Under the pieces are notes generated by a model. The model was given only the letters and a program-made list of their open reading frames with translations. It was not told the origin of the DNA and ran no database searches. This document shows, piece after piece, positions 8,484 to 17,800 of a DNA stretch of 53,227 nucleotides (its first letter is position 1; the number at the start of each line of letters is the position of its first letter). The DNA is from Lachnospiraceae bacterium (GTDB taxonomy: Bacteria > Bacillota > Clostridia > Lachnospirales > Lachnospiraceae). The position numbers and the translations under genes are program-made. Location of the stretch: contig FUZG01000014.1 in assembly GCA_900168235.1 (NCBI GenBank), forward strand, positions 60,350 to 113,576, in the 5' to 3' direction.

Positions 8484-9176
8484 ATGAACGAACATACCAT
8501 TGAACAATATTCTGCCCTGGCTGATTTCCTGGGTCAGGCTCTCGGTCCTCATTTCGAGGCGATCCTCTACGATCTTCACAATATCGTTGCGACCTATAAC
8601 AGCGCTATCAGCGGGAGAAACGTGGGAGATCCGCTGACCAATACACTGAAACAGATTGTCCGCGACAGAAAATATGCGAAGGAAGACTACCTTACAAATT
8701 TCCGCGGTCTCACAGCAAACGGAAAGGTACTCCGATGCTCATGCTTTTTTATAAAAGATAAAAACGGGGAGCTTGAGGGTTTTTTCTGCCTGAACTTTGA
8801 CGATAACCGTTTTAAGGAATTAGCCGAGGATCTGTTCAGACTGTGCCACCCGGACAGCTATGTAGACAGGAATATCGCTATCGAGATACGCGGAAATGAG
8901 GATTCGGGAACTTTCTATGACACGATCTCCGGAGCGACAAACGAAGTACTGCAAAGAGTAGTCGGTGATGACAATATTCCGTCAAACAGACTTACCAAAT
9001 CAGAAAAAATGGAGATAATCCGCCAGTTATACCAGCGGGGAGTTTTTCAGATGAAAGATTCCATAAATACAGTGGGACAGCAGCTTGACTGTTCTCAGGC
9101 TACCATGTACCGCTATATTGCTCAGATAAAGAAAGAAGACAGGCAGTTTGACCCTATAAGCAGTCTGGAGACATGA
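8484..9176 (+). CDS. YheO/DauR-type PAS-HTH transcriptional regulator
   Basis: This 230-residue protein has an N-terminal PAS-like YheO domain (PF08348; 'ALADFLGQALGPHFEAILYD') and a C-terminal HTH_22 domain (PF13309; 'LTKSEKMEIIRQLYQRGVF', then 'NTVGQQLDCSQATMYRYI'). The ATG at 8484 follows AAGGAG; the longer frame lacks this support. It is transcribed away from tnaA and shares palindromic sites with it, so it probably controls the tryptophanase-transporter operon, perhaps responding to tryptophan or a related amine. The effector is not known from sequence. Confidence 0.8.
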   Translation: MNEHTIEQYSALADFLGQALGPHFEAILYDLHNIVATYNSAISGRNVGDPLTNTLKQIVRDRKYAKEDYLTNFRGLTANGKVLRCSCFFIKDKNGELEGFFCLNFDDNRFKELAEDLFRLCHPDSYVDRNIAIEIRGNEDSGTFYDTISGATNEVLQRVVGDDNIPSNRLTKSEKMEIIRQLYQRGVFQMKDSINTVGQQLDCSQATMYRYIAQIKKEDRQFDPISSLET

Positions 9177-9212
9177 CACAGGTTTTGTGCCTTATAGATT
9201 TTGGAGGTATTT

Positions 9213-10238
9213 ATGACTAATAAAGAACACGAAACGCCATTAAGTTTTTCCGCATCAGAAGAACCGTCCCCTATTGAGATGGTCTACGATCAGGTAACAG
9301 ATCTGCTTGATGAATGGGGTACTTCATGGCAGGAGGATCCTGAGGACAGCCCTCTCCGACGCATTATATATGAAGAAAAGCTTCCTGATCTCGTGGACTG
9401 CGTATCAGTGATGCTCATATTCCGCGAGGATCTGCTCAATATCCAGACCCGTTATCAGCGTGCTGTACCTGAAAGCGCCGTACCTGAAATACTTAAATAT
9501 ATGAACGAGCTTAATTCTCATCTGGAGTACGGAAACTTCGTTCTTATTGATGATCACGTTACTTTCAGGACACATTTTTCCTATGATGATGAAACAACCG
9601 TGTCTTTCCGTACACTCGCCGACCTCATACAAAAGGGAACAGATGCTTTCTACGATTACGGTGACGGTTTTGTACGAATAATGAAGGGTGAATCGGATTC
9701 TTCCGCCGAGAGCATCAACGCTCTTAATATCTATCTTCTTTCTACCGTTAAGGATTACGTTGAGGATGAAGATCTCGAGGAATACGACATCCACAATATC
9801 CTTCAGAAAGAATGGCTCCCGGTCCTCTTCTACAATCTGGAATACACAAAGGATCTGCTGAACGCGCTTGAAAAGACAGGTTCATACTTCCTTGAGGGCG
9901 CTCTTCGGGGTGCATGCCGTGAGCAGGACATTGAAGTTACAGAGACCCGGTATGATATTTCTAAAAGCGTATCCGATGACGGCGTCCATCATTTACGTAT
10001 CATCCTGCCCGAACCTCAGGAAAATGACCTCTGCCACGAGATACACCTTCTTTATACAGAGGATCTGTCACTCCGCCAGTACTTTATGGTAGTGCGTGAT
10101 GATACCGTTAACAGAGAGCTCATAGCATCTCTCCTGCCCGACCCTGATGACCTCGAATACTACGGCGAAGCCTATTCCGATCCGGCAGTCACAGCCTCCG
10201 CTATTGAGGATCTTTTCCGCAAGGAAAGCGGTGTTTAA
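9213..10238 (+). CDS. YbjN-like domain protein, unknown function
   Basis: An acidic 341-residue cytoplasmic protein with no signal or membrane segment. Around residues 70-155, 'VPEILKYMNELNSHLEYG' followed by 'FVLIDDHVTFRTHFSYDD' resembles the YbjN / type III chaperone-like fold (PF10722). A second, weaker unit may occupy the C-terminal third. The ATG at 9213 is chosen because GGAGG lies 5 nt upstream. It follows the YheO-type regulator after a 36-nt gap and precedes cheY. No specific role can be assigned; YbjN-like proteins act as chaperone-like or regulatory partners elsewhere. Confidence 0.6.
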   Translation: MTNKEHETPLSFSASEEPSPIEMVYDQVTDLLDEWGTSWQEDPEDSPLRRIIYEEKLPDLVDCVSVMLIFREDLLNIQTRYQRAVPESAVPEILKYMNELNSHLEYGNFVLIDDHVTFRTHFSYDDETTVSFRTLADLIQKGTDAFYDYGDGFVRIMKGESDSSAESINALNIYLLSTVKDYVEDEDLEEYDIHNILQKEWLPVLFYNLEYTKDLLNALEKTGSYFLEGALRGACREQDIEVTETRYDISKSVSDDGVHHLRIILPEPQENDLCHEIHLLYTEDLSLRQYFMVVRDDTVNRELIASLLPDPDDLEYYGEAYSDPAVTASAIEDLFRKESGV

Positions 10239-10247
10239 GATTAAATC

Positions 10248-10266
10248 GTACAAAAGGTTTTTGTAC
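10248..10266. promoter_or_regulatory. Short hairpin/palindrome before cheY
   Basis: GTACAAAA and TTTTGTAC form a perfect 8-bp inverted repeat with a 3-nt loop, 10 nt after the preceding stop codon. It could be a weak terminator for the YbjN-like gene or a protein site for cheY. A related TTTTGTACAAAT occurs upstream of the gene starting at 20366. Confidence 0.35.
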
Positions 10267-10378
10267 AAATTGTAAAACATTTCAGAAATATATTGTACAC
10301 ATTATACAGGCATGATATTATCCATTCCCAGAGAAGCAAATTCGCACATTAAAGTTATTCATTCGGAGGTACAATCAA

Positions 10379-10738
10379 ATGGCTAAGGTTTTAATCGTAG
10401 ATGATGCTGCATTCATGAGAATGATGATCAAGGATTGCATTATCAGCGGCGGCCACGAGGTAGTAGGAGAAGCAGTTAACGGCAAGGATGCTGTAGAAAA
10501 GTACGCAACATTAAAACCCGACATCGTAACAATGGATATCACAATGCCCGAGATGGACGGTATTCAGGCTCTTAAAGCTATCAAGGCTCAGGATCCTGCA
10601 TCAAACGTAGTTATGTGCTCTGCTATGGGACAGCAGGCAATGGTTGTGGAAGCTATCAAGAACGGCGCAAAGGACTTCATCGTAAAGCCTTTCGAAAAGG
10701 ACAAGGTTCTTGCAGCTATCTCAAAGCTTGCAGGCTGA
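10379..10738 (+). CDS. cheY: Chemotaxis response regulator CheY
   Basis: A 119-residue stand-alone receiver domain. The acidic pocket (VDDAAFMR), the phospho-acceptor Asp in 'VTMDITMPEMDG', the Ser/Thr switch in 'VMCSAMGQ' and the Lys in 'FIVKPF' are all present. When phosphorylated by CheA it would bind the flagellar switch. GGAGG precedes the ATG and a strong terminator follows, so it is probably a single-gene unit. No cheA or flagellar gene is nearby, but a chemoreceptor is encoded at about 40 kb. Confidence 0.93.
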   Translation: MAKVLIVDDAAFMRMMIKDCIISGGHEVVGEAVNGKDAVEKYATLKPDIVTMDITMPEMDGIQALKAIKAQDPASNVVMCSAMGQQAMVVEAIKNGAKDFIVKPFEKDKVLAAISKLAG

Positions 10739-10751
10739 TAAAAAAGTGTAT

Positions 10752-10789
10752 AAAAATGGCGCGTCCGGGATTTCGGATGCGCCATTTTT
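10752..10789 (+). terminator. cheY terminator
   Basis: An almost perfect hairpin (AATGGCGCGTCCG / CGGATGCGCCATT) ends in a run of T, 14 nt after the cheY stop. Its A-rich left flank could also stop minus-strand transcription leaving the hypB genes. Confidence 0.85.
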
Positions 10790-10798
10790 CATGTCCGT

Positions 10799-11470
10799 TT
10801 ATTTTAATGTCTTATCTTTCTCTTTATTGATCCACTCTATAACCTGATCCAGTCCCTCTCCCGTCTTTGCGCTAACAGGTATTATCGAAGCGCCGGGATT
10901 CAAGCTTAAGATCCGTTTTTTCGCGAGCTCTATATCAAAATCAAAGAAATCCATAGTATCCGTTTTCGTTATCAGCACCAGATCAGAAACACTGAACATC
11001 AGCGGATATTTCAGCGGTTTATCGTCGCCTTCCGGTACGCTTAAGAGCATTATGTTTTTATGCGCTCCCGTGTCAAACTCTGCAGGGCACACCAGATTTC
11101 CGATATTTTCTAAAATAAGCAGGTCCAGTCCGGCTGTATCGTACTCCTTCAATGCCCTCGAAACCATATCTGCGTCGATGTGGCAGAGCCCGCCGTTATG
11201 TATCTGAATGGACTGAACTCCTGTAGCATCGGCGACACGCTGTGCATCGAGACTGGTCTTTATATCTACATCCATTTCTCCGATGCTGAGACCACCCTTT
11301 AATCTATTGATGAGCGCGGTTAAAAGCGTTGTTTTTCCGCTTCCCGGCGCTGACATCACATTTATAAAAAATGTTCCCTGATCCTTCAGTCTGAGCTTAA
11401 TCTCCTGAGCAGTGCTGTCATTATCAGCAAAAATACTCTCATTTATCTCAATAACTTTTACTTCTCCCAT
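10799..11470 (-). CDS. hypB: HypB-type nickel-insertion GTPase, second of a tandem pair
   Basis: This 223-residue SIMIBI-class GTPase has a P-loop 'APGSGKTT', the metal-binding region 'GGLCHIDADM', 'ENIGNLVCPAEFDTG' and a late 'SAKTGEG'. HypB delivers nickel to [NiFe]-hydrogenase precursors with HypA. No N-terminal histidine-rich or CxxCGC metal-storage region is present. It starts 10 nt after the upstream paralogue with GAGGAG as ribosome site, so the two are co-translated. The G4 motif reads 'ITKTD' rather than the usual NKxD, a change that may alter guanine recognition. Confidence 0.85.
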   Translation of the reverse strand: MGEVKVIEINESIFADNDSTAQEIKLRLKDQGTFFINVMSAPGSGKTTLLTALINRLKGGLSIGEMDVDIKTSLDAQRVADATGVQSIQIHNGGLCHIDADMVSRALKEYDTAGLDLLILENIGNLVCPAEFDTGAHKNIMLLSVPEGDDKPLKYPLMFSVSDLVLITKTDTMDFFDFDIELAKKRILSLNPGASIIPVSAKTGEGLDQVIEWINKEKDKTLK

Positions 11471-11480
11471 GACACACTCC

Positions 11481-12149
11481 TCACTTGTTCCAGTCCTGTA
11501 CTCTGCTCACAAGATACTCTGCCAGCTCCTGAACGCCTTCTCCGGTCTTCGCCGAGATATAAAAGATCTTTATATCAGGGTTATTTTCCCTTGCGCAGCG
11601 TTCAACATTCTCTTTATCAAAGTCAAAAACTGACATGGCATCTATCTTGTTTATGACGAGTATATCTGCAACCTGATACATCAACGGGTATTTCGCAGGT
11701 TTATCGTCTCCTTCCGGAACAGAAAGGATCGTCATGTTCACTGCCGCGCCTGTGTCAAATTCCGCAGGACACACCAGATTTCCGATATTTTCCAAAACTA
11801 CAAGGTCCAGATCATCGCGGTCAAATGCCCTAAAGCCCTGACGGGTCATATCTGCATCCAGGTGGCACATACCGCCTGTATGAAGCTGTATCGAAGGGAT
11901 TCCCGCCCGAATGAGCGTATTCGCATCTACATCAGAGTCGATATCTGCTTCCATGACGCCCCATTTAATGCTGCGGTCCAGATACTCCTTTAATGCGAGC
12001 AGTGTGCTGGTCTTTCCGCTTCCCGGGCTCGACATCAGATTTATGAGACATATCTTTTTATCTTTAAGCTCATTCCGAAGTACTTCCGCATCGGCATCGT
12101 TATTTTCGAGAACGGTCTCCTTCAGCTCTATGATCTTTGCCTTTTCCAT
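11481..12149 (-). CDS. hypB: HypB-type nickel-insertion GTPase, first of a tandem pair
   Basis: A 222-residue paralogue of the downstream gene, with P-loop 'SPGSGKTS', 'GGMCHLDADM', 'ENIGNLVCPAEFDTG' and an intact G4 'VINKID'. The cysteines and histidine of the G-domain metal site are kept. No hydrogenase structural gene or other hyp gene is in the window, so the client could be encoded elsewhere or be another nickel enzyme. Tandem paralogues with different G4 motifs suggest a specialised pair rather than a recent copy. Confidence 0.85.
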   Translation of the reverse strand: MEKAKIIELKETVLENNDADAEVLRNELKDKKICLINLMSSPGSGKTSTLLALKEYLDRSIKWGVMEADIDSDVDANTLIRAGIPSIQLHTGGMCHLDADMTRQGFRAFDRDDLDLVVLENIGNLVCPAEFDTGAAVNMTILSVPEGDDKPAKYPLMYQVADILVINKIDAMSVFDFDKENVERCARENNPDIKIFYISAKTGEGVQELAEYLVSRVQDWNK

Positions 12150-12234
12150 TTATCCTTCTCTCTCCTGTACCTCCATTATTTGTGCTAAAAATTAACACAT
12201 TCCGTTCTATAGTACCTATTCCGGCACGATTTTT

Positions 12235-13128
12235 TCAAGAGGAATTTTCGTCTTTATCGCGCACCATTTCCTGAAGTTTTGAGTTCATATCAAGCTCCAT
12301 GGCTTTCAGGCTGTCAGCGAGATCGCCTATCTCGTCTTTCTGATTTATCACAAGTGAATTAAATACATTTCTCTCGTGATTTCCGTCCTCGTCATCAGTA
12401 AAACGCCCTGTCGCATCAGCTATCTTTACGATAGGTTCGACAAGTGTCTTCCTGAAATACAGGATTGCAAGCAGCGAGCAGACTATTGCTATCAGGAGAT
12501 TGCTCACTGTTGTTATACCTATCTGGGAATATATCTCATTCAGGATATGCGCCATCTGTATGTCCACGCTCACATAGCAGTAAACATCATCCCTGACCTC
12601 GATCTTGCGGAATAAAGACATGAGGTAACCATAGCTGTTATCCGTCCTTGTCACGAACTCATAACGACCTTCTTTTATGTACTGCCTTTCCTCCGCCGAA
12701 AGACCCGATGATTCATAAGTATCATGCTGTCCCATATATGACGGGTTTTCTTCGTCAGTATCCATTATATAAATGATATCATCGCTCTTAGGGATAAAAA
12801 TATAGATATACTCACACTCTGCATCCGCAGCGACCTTTTTTATGATATTCAGGTTTTTTACATAATCCTCTCCGCTCTCTTCATGAGAAAGCGCATGGTC
12901 AGTTTTTTGTGCAGTCTCTATATAATCCTCAAAAGAATCCCACGTAACTGTTGTCTCAATGAGATCGATGACCAAATGAGCATTTCTTGCATAATTTCTC
13001 GAAATAGCACTTTTTACCTGATATATGCCCACTGCCATTATAGACAAGACCAAAAGCAGACATGTACCAAAAACTGCAATACCCACCTTTACACTTACAG
13101 AATAAAGTCCTTTTCTTCTGTATCTCAT
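12235..13128 (-). CDS. Membrane receptor ending at a HAMP domain
   Basis: A 297-residue protein with an N-terminal membrane segment (about residues 14-35), an extracytoplasmic Cache-like region of about 160 residues, a second segment (about 203-224) and a cytoplasmic HAMP-like stretch ('RKTLVEPIVKIADATGRF', 'DEIGDLADSLKAMELDMN'). It stops about 20 residues after HAMP. No kinase, cyclase or chemotaxis module follows in any frame before the next gene. It may work through a separate partner, or be a receptor that lost its output domain. Confidence 0.65.
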   Translation of the reverse strand: MRYRRKGLYSVSVKVGIAVFGTCLLLVLSIMAVGIYQVKSAISRNYARNAHLVIDLIETTVTWDSFEDYIETAQKTDHALSHEESGEDYVKNLNIIKKVAADAECEYIYIFIPKSDDIIYIMDTDEENPSYMGQHDTYESSGLSAEERQYIKEGRYEFVTRTDNSYGYLMSLFRKIEVRDDVYCYVSVDIQMAHILNEIYSQIGITTVSNLLIAIVCSLLAILYFRKTLVEPIVKIADATGRFTDDEDGNHERNVFNSLVINQKDEIGDLADSLKAMELDMNSKLQEMVRDKDENSS

Positions 13129-13190
13129 ACTAGCCCCCTCACTTGGCTGATGAACGGTATCATTATCTTATTTCGGAAAATTTTTTGCAT

Positions 13191-13223
13191 ATAAAAAGTC
13201 CTCCGGAGTAATTCCGGAGGACT
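13191..13223 (-). terminator. pta terminator
   Basis: An 11-bp perfect stem (AGTCCTCCGGA / TCCGGAGGACT) with a 5-nt loop, followed on the minus strand by a T run. It lies 18 nt beyond the pta stop. Confidence 0.9.
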
Positions 13224-13241
13224 CTGAATCTCAAATATATT

Positions 13242-14225
13242 TTATGCAAGAGAAGCTGTGATGATAGCCATTGAGTAAACCTCAAGAGCATTACATCCGC
13301 GGGACAGATCGTTGATCGGTGCATTAAGACCGAGAAGGATCGGACCATAAGCCTCAAAATTACCCATACGCTGCGCAATCTTGTAGCCTAAGTTACCTGC
13401 ATTTACATCCGGGAAAATGAATGTATTTGCATGACCTGCAACCGGTGAACCCGGAGCCTTCTGACGAGCTACGCGGGGAGATACAGCTGCATCAAACTGA
13501 AGCTCACCGTCGATCGGAACATCAGGATACTTTGCCTGAGCCTTTGCTGTAGCATTCTGCATCTTTGTAACTGTAGAATCCTTTGCAGAGCCCTTTGTAG
13601 AGAAGGAAAGGAATGCAACCTTCGGATCTACACCGAAACGGCGTGCACACTCAACTGTCTCACCGCAGATCTCAACGAGCTGATCTTCATCAGGATTGAT
13701 GTTGATAGCGCAGTCACCCATAGCGATAACTTCGTTCTCGCCTGTAGCTGAAGGGCGTACAAGGATGAAACATGATGAAACAACGCTGTTGCCGGGCTTT
13801 GTCTTGATGATCTGAAGAGCCGGACGAACTGTATCAGCTGTGGAATAAGTAGCACCGCCAAGGAGACAGTCAGCCTTACCCATCTTTACGAGCATGGTTC
13901 CAAAATAGTTTGTCTGGCCTAAAAGCTCTCTTGCCTTCTCAGGAGTCATTCCCTTAGCCTTACGAAGCTCTACAAACTCATTGACCATTTCATCAAACTC
14001 TGCATAATTTGCAGGATCGATGATCTCAGCACCGCGAATATTATAACCTGCTTCTTCAGCAGACTTCTGAATCACTTCTTCATTTCCAAGGAGAACCGGT
14101 TTCAGGAAATTGCTTGCGAGCAGTCTGGAAGCTGCCTCAAGTATTCTCGCATCTTCACCCTCAGTCAGTACGATCGTCTTCGGGTTTGCTCTAAGCTGAT
14201 CGATCATTGTTCCAAATCCATACAT
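13242..14225 (-). CDS. pta: Phosphate acetyltransferase
   Basis: A 327-residue protein of typical length for the short-type Pta. It interconverts acetyl-CoA and acetyl phosphate. Diagnostic stretches include 'TEGEDARILEAASRLL', 'KADCLLGGATYSTADTVRPALQ', 'AINPDEDQLVEIC'-like sequence, 'GELQFDAAVSPRVA' and 'NAGNLGYKIAQRMG'. It is cytoplasmic and part of acetate formation and ATP generation in fermenters. Acetate kinase, often the next gene, is not adjacent. It has its own terminator and a long upstream region, so it is likely transcribed alone. Confidence 0.92.
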   Translation of the reverse strand: MYGFGTMIDQLRANPKTIVLTEGEDARILEAASRLLASNFLKPVLLGNEEVIQKSAEEAGYNIRGAEIIDPANYAEFDEMVNEFVELRKAKGMTPEKARELLGQTNYFGTMLVKMGKADCLLGGATYSTADTVRPALQIIKTKPGNSVVSSCFILVRPSATGENEVIAMGDCAININPDEDQLVEICGETVECARRFGVDPKVAFLSFSTKGSAKDSTVTKMQNATAKAQAKYPDVPIDGELQFDAAVSPRVARQKAPGSPVAGHANTFIFPDVNAGNLGYKIAQRMGNFEAYGPILLGLNAPINDLSRGCNALEVYSMAIITASLA

Positions 14226-14646
14226 ATAAATAGTCCTCTTTTCTCCACCGTAATACGATGGTCAAAATTTTGAAGGGTTACGTATCACTGCCGATCGCGC
14301 AGACCGGTAAAATCTCGTTAAGCCATTCATATTAAATTGTACATGTGAAAAATTTAACTTCTTGTATTTTTTTAAATACAATCTTGAAATATGCACATAA
14401 TTTTAAGTTTTACCCCCTCTATGTTAAAAATTTATCACAATATGGTAATATTTCAAGTTTTTTTACTCATTCAATTTCACTATTTATAACCGTATTTAAT
14501 GTGAAAATATTAACACTTTATCCAATCACAATATTAAAGTGTATTCTCATTTACCGGAGTAAGCCGTAAGTGAGCGACAATAATCTCTCTTGCCTAAATT
14601 TCCTAAAACAGATAACATAAGTAGAAAAAACAAGGAAACTGATAAT
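14226..14646. other. A+T-rich intergenic region between pta and the XRE gene
   Basis: No gene is seen. A perfect hairpin TTGTATTT / AAATACAA is at 14362-14381 and a CACTTTA / TAAAGTG inverted repeat spans 14513-14541. At 14551-14583 a stretch reading TTTACCGGAGTAAGCC then GTAAGTGAGCGACAATAA resembles the right end of the family B element (TTACTGGAGCGAGCTGTAAG...), suggesting an old, decayed copy. Promoters for both flanking genes must lie here, but I cannot place them with confidence. Confidence 0.4.
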
Positions 14647-14889
14647 ATGAATCCTGTATTACGTAAAAAATTCGGCGAAGCCGTAAAAAAAAGCCGTGAT
14701 GAACACAACCTCACAATAGAGGCTCTGTCCTCACAGCTTGAAATTGATGCGGAAGTACTCCGCTCCATCGAAGAAGGAACATACGACGCACAGTTCGATA
14801 CATTCCTTCCCCTTATTTGGGCTCTTGAGATCAAGGGCGACACTTTAGATGAATTGATGAAAGCGGAATCCGAGGAAGGCTCATTTTAA
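14647..14889 (+). CDS. Small XRE-type helix-turn-helix protein
   Basis: An 80-residue protein consisting almost entirely of a Cro/C1-type HTH ('FGEAVKKSRDEHNLTIEALS', then 'LEIDAEVLRSIEEGTYDAQ'). I prefer the ATG at 14647, with AAGGA 10 nt upstream, over an upstream ATG at 14590. It converges on the DUF4132 gene, whose stop is only 8 nt away. It is a likely DNA-binding regulator; the target is unknown. Confidence 0.7.
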   Translation: MNPVLRKKFGEAVKKSRDEHNLTIEALSSQLEIDAEVLRSIEEGTYDAQFDTFLPLIWALEIKGDTLDELMKAESEEGSF

Positions 14890-14897
14890 ATAATTCC

Positions 14898-17800
14898 TCA
14901 GAATAGCTGTCTCAGTATTTCCGGGTCTTTTATCTTGTCATCTGCCGCAAACATAAGGACTTTCGTCATGATCTCGGCAGTCTTCGGATCTTCATCAACA
15001 TACGGCAGGAAGATCTTGCTCTTCCTGCTGCCATGAACGGCAACGATGTTTATCTGGTGTCCGCCCACCTTGTGGATCACACCGCTTCCAAGGTGTATCC
15101 TGTAATCCCCTTTCTTTCCTGATATCAGCGCATGCGTACCATCGAATGTCACATTTGATATGCCAAAAAGCTGAAGATTGAAGCCCAATACAACTTTTCG
15201 CATTTCTATAGTAGAATGGCTGGTCTCAGGGTCAACTCCGCCGGGATGCGCAAGACTCACGGTGAGATCTACATCACGCATGGTCTCGGAATAAACAATA
15301 TCCGGCACGTCCTTGATCTTTATGGATTTCCAGTTTTTCCTGTCCTTAAAAGATACCAGCTCTATAGCAGGTTCTTCGATATCAGCAGGCGAGAACCAGT
15401 CCGCCGCAGCATAGATCTCCATTATGATATTGTCTTTGAAATCGACTTTCTCAAGACCATCCTCATAATCAACGATCCAGCGCCGTCCCTGAAGACAGGC
15501 GATTGCTTTCTTCGGCTGTATCTGATATCCGGCAAACATCCGTGAATCTGTCTTTTCCAGCTCTTCATCAAGCTTCACATAAAGCTCGCGGAAAACCTGA
15601 CGGAATGGCTGTTTTACCTTGCCGTCATTATATCTTTCAAAAAATCGCTTCTGAAGCTCTGTCCACTTACCTGCTTTATACATATCATAGGGATGCGCGA
15701 TCCTGACTGTGTCATCCCTATCACTGCTGTCCTTATCTTCCAGCAGGAAAAGCTCTCCGCTCTTAGTGCTGATAAGGACCAGATTACCTATGATGCTCCG
15801 CAGTACAGGATTTTGATCCAGTACAAAGAGCTCTCCCAGTTCATAAACTTCACGGTCTTCCATCGACCGTTCGAGCATCTTTACAGTACGGCTATACTGC
15901 TTTGTGAGCTTATCCTTAAATCCCTTTATCTCCAGAAAATCCTCATTTTTCTTAAGTGCAGAAGGTATAGTCTTTAGCTTCTTTCCTGCTTTCTCGATTA
16001 TCAGCGCAGATTTTCCCTCAGAGTTCACCTCGATATAGACGCTATACTCTCCGATCTCTATACCGTCAAAAAATCTGCTGTTGACGTTTGCGAGCTCTGT
16101 TTCCATGGCAAGCGTCAGACGCATGTCATCTGCATACCCTGCATTTGTGGCGAGATTCTTAAGGGCGATATTTACTGCTTCCGCTTCTGATGCACGGCGC
16201 TGTGCGCCAAACTGTCTGCTTTCTTTCAGAAACTTCTGCAAAAATTCGTACCTTTGCAGCATGTCTTTCTTATCTGAAATAGGGATCAGACCGAGACTCA
16301 TCACAAGATCCTTATTTCTCTTGTCATCTACAGCTGTCTCTATCTCCTCTGCGCTAACCCGCCCGATAGCAGCATCTGCATACTTACGCGCTCTCTGGTG
16401 CTTTCCGCCGTCTGAGATATACTTTGCAGATTTATAGATCTTGTCAAAATTCTTTTCGCCAAGCTCCTCATATACGTCCTTAAACCAGCTCAGATCAAAG
16501 CATCCGTCCCTCAGCTCCTCGGAAGTCAATGGCGTATATCGTGCGATGATCGCCATACGCTTTTCGTCAAACCACTCATTCATGTGTGCCATGAAATAGT
16601 AACATCCGCTCTTAAAGCCCTTGATTCCCAGATATCCTTCGATAAGGTCGATCCACGCCGGAGCAAACATTGCCACTTCAAAGAGACGCTTTTCCTTTAT
16701 ACCGTTCTCTTTTACGGCACGGCGAAACTCCTCTGCTGTTTCTCCCGGCGCAGGTGCAGAGACTCTGAGAAGGTGGCTCAGCACCTCTTTTTTGGAATCT
16801 CCCACGCCCCAGCTCCAGCGGTTTCTGTCAAGCGTCGAGTCGCCCAGCGCATTAAGGATCTCCATTAATCTGCTGATTCCGCGCACTGTACCTATCTGTG
16901 TTATACGACTTGAGAAGATTGTCGGCGAATCTCCTCTCCTAAGCTCGACTTTTAGGATCATATCAGTCAGTTCCTGATAAATCTCCCGTCCTGCCTTTAC
17001 GATCGGGAGATCATCCGCGATTTCCTTATCGTCTGATATACCGGCATGCCGGCGGATTCGGCTTTTCGTATAAATTGAAAAGCTTCCATCCACAAATTCT
17101 GACAATTCTTTTAATGCATCCTTATCTGCAGTCCACTCAAGAATTACTCTGTGAACGTATTGCTTTGGTATGAGCCCTTCACAATAGGCGTGCAGATAAT
17201 ATATAATATCAAGCTTTCCGCCTTCTTTGTTTCTGCCGTACTTCGTCAGGTGATCCTTATAATGCATCCTGTACTCATATGCCATAAGCCAGGGCGCTAT
17301 CTCCTTAAATGAATCATCAAGATAATATGTTCGTGCAGAAGCAAGAAGCGTCCTTATTCTGCAATCATCCATAATATCTATCTTGTCAAAGTGATCATAA
17401 GAACCTGGTTTACGAGGCTGCAGCCATAACTCACTTTCAGGGACCTTAAGTACAAAATATTGCAGTATAGATTTCATGACATCAACAGGAATCCTTGTAT
17501 CCGTTTTATCATTCAGATCCTTCAATATCGAAATAAAGATATCAAAGTTCCACATGCCGTACTTGAAAGGTTTATACCCTATTTTTAATTCATTCTCCCG
17601 AATTATATATTCCAAGTTCTTTCTGTACTTTTTATAATCATCCTGAGTAACCTCATCCTCAGAAATATATCCGGACCCCCGGAGATAAAACTCAAGAAGG
17701 ATGACCTCTTTTTCATCGATCTTATTATCCTCGTAATACTTTTTCCAGAGATCCTTAAAAGGATAGTGGTCACTAACACTCTTTCCGTCATTCCACGAGA

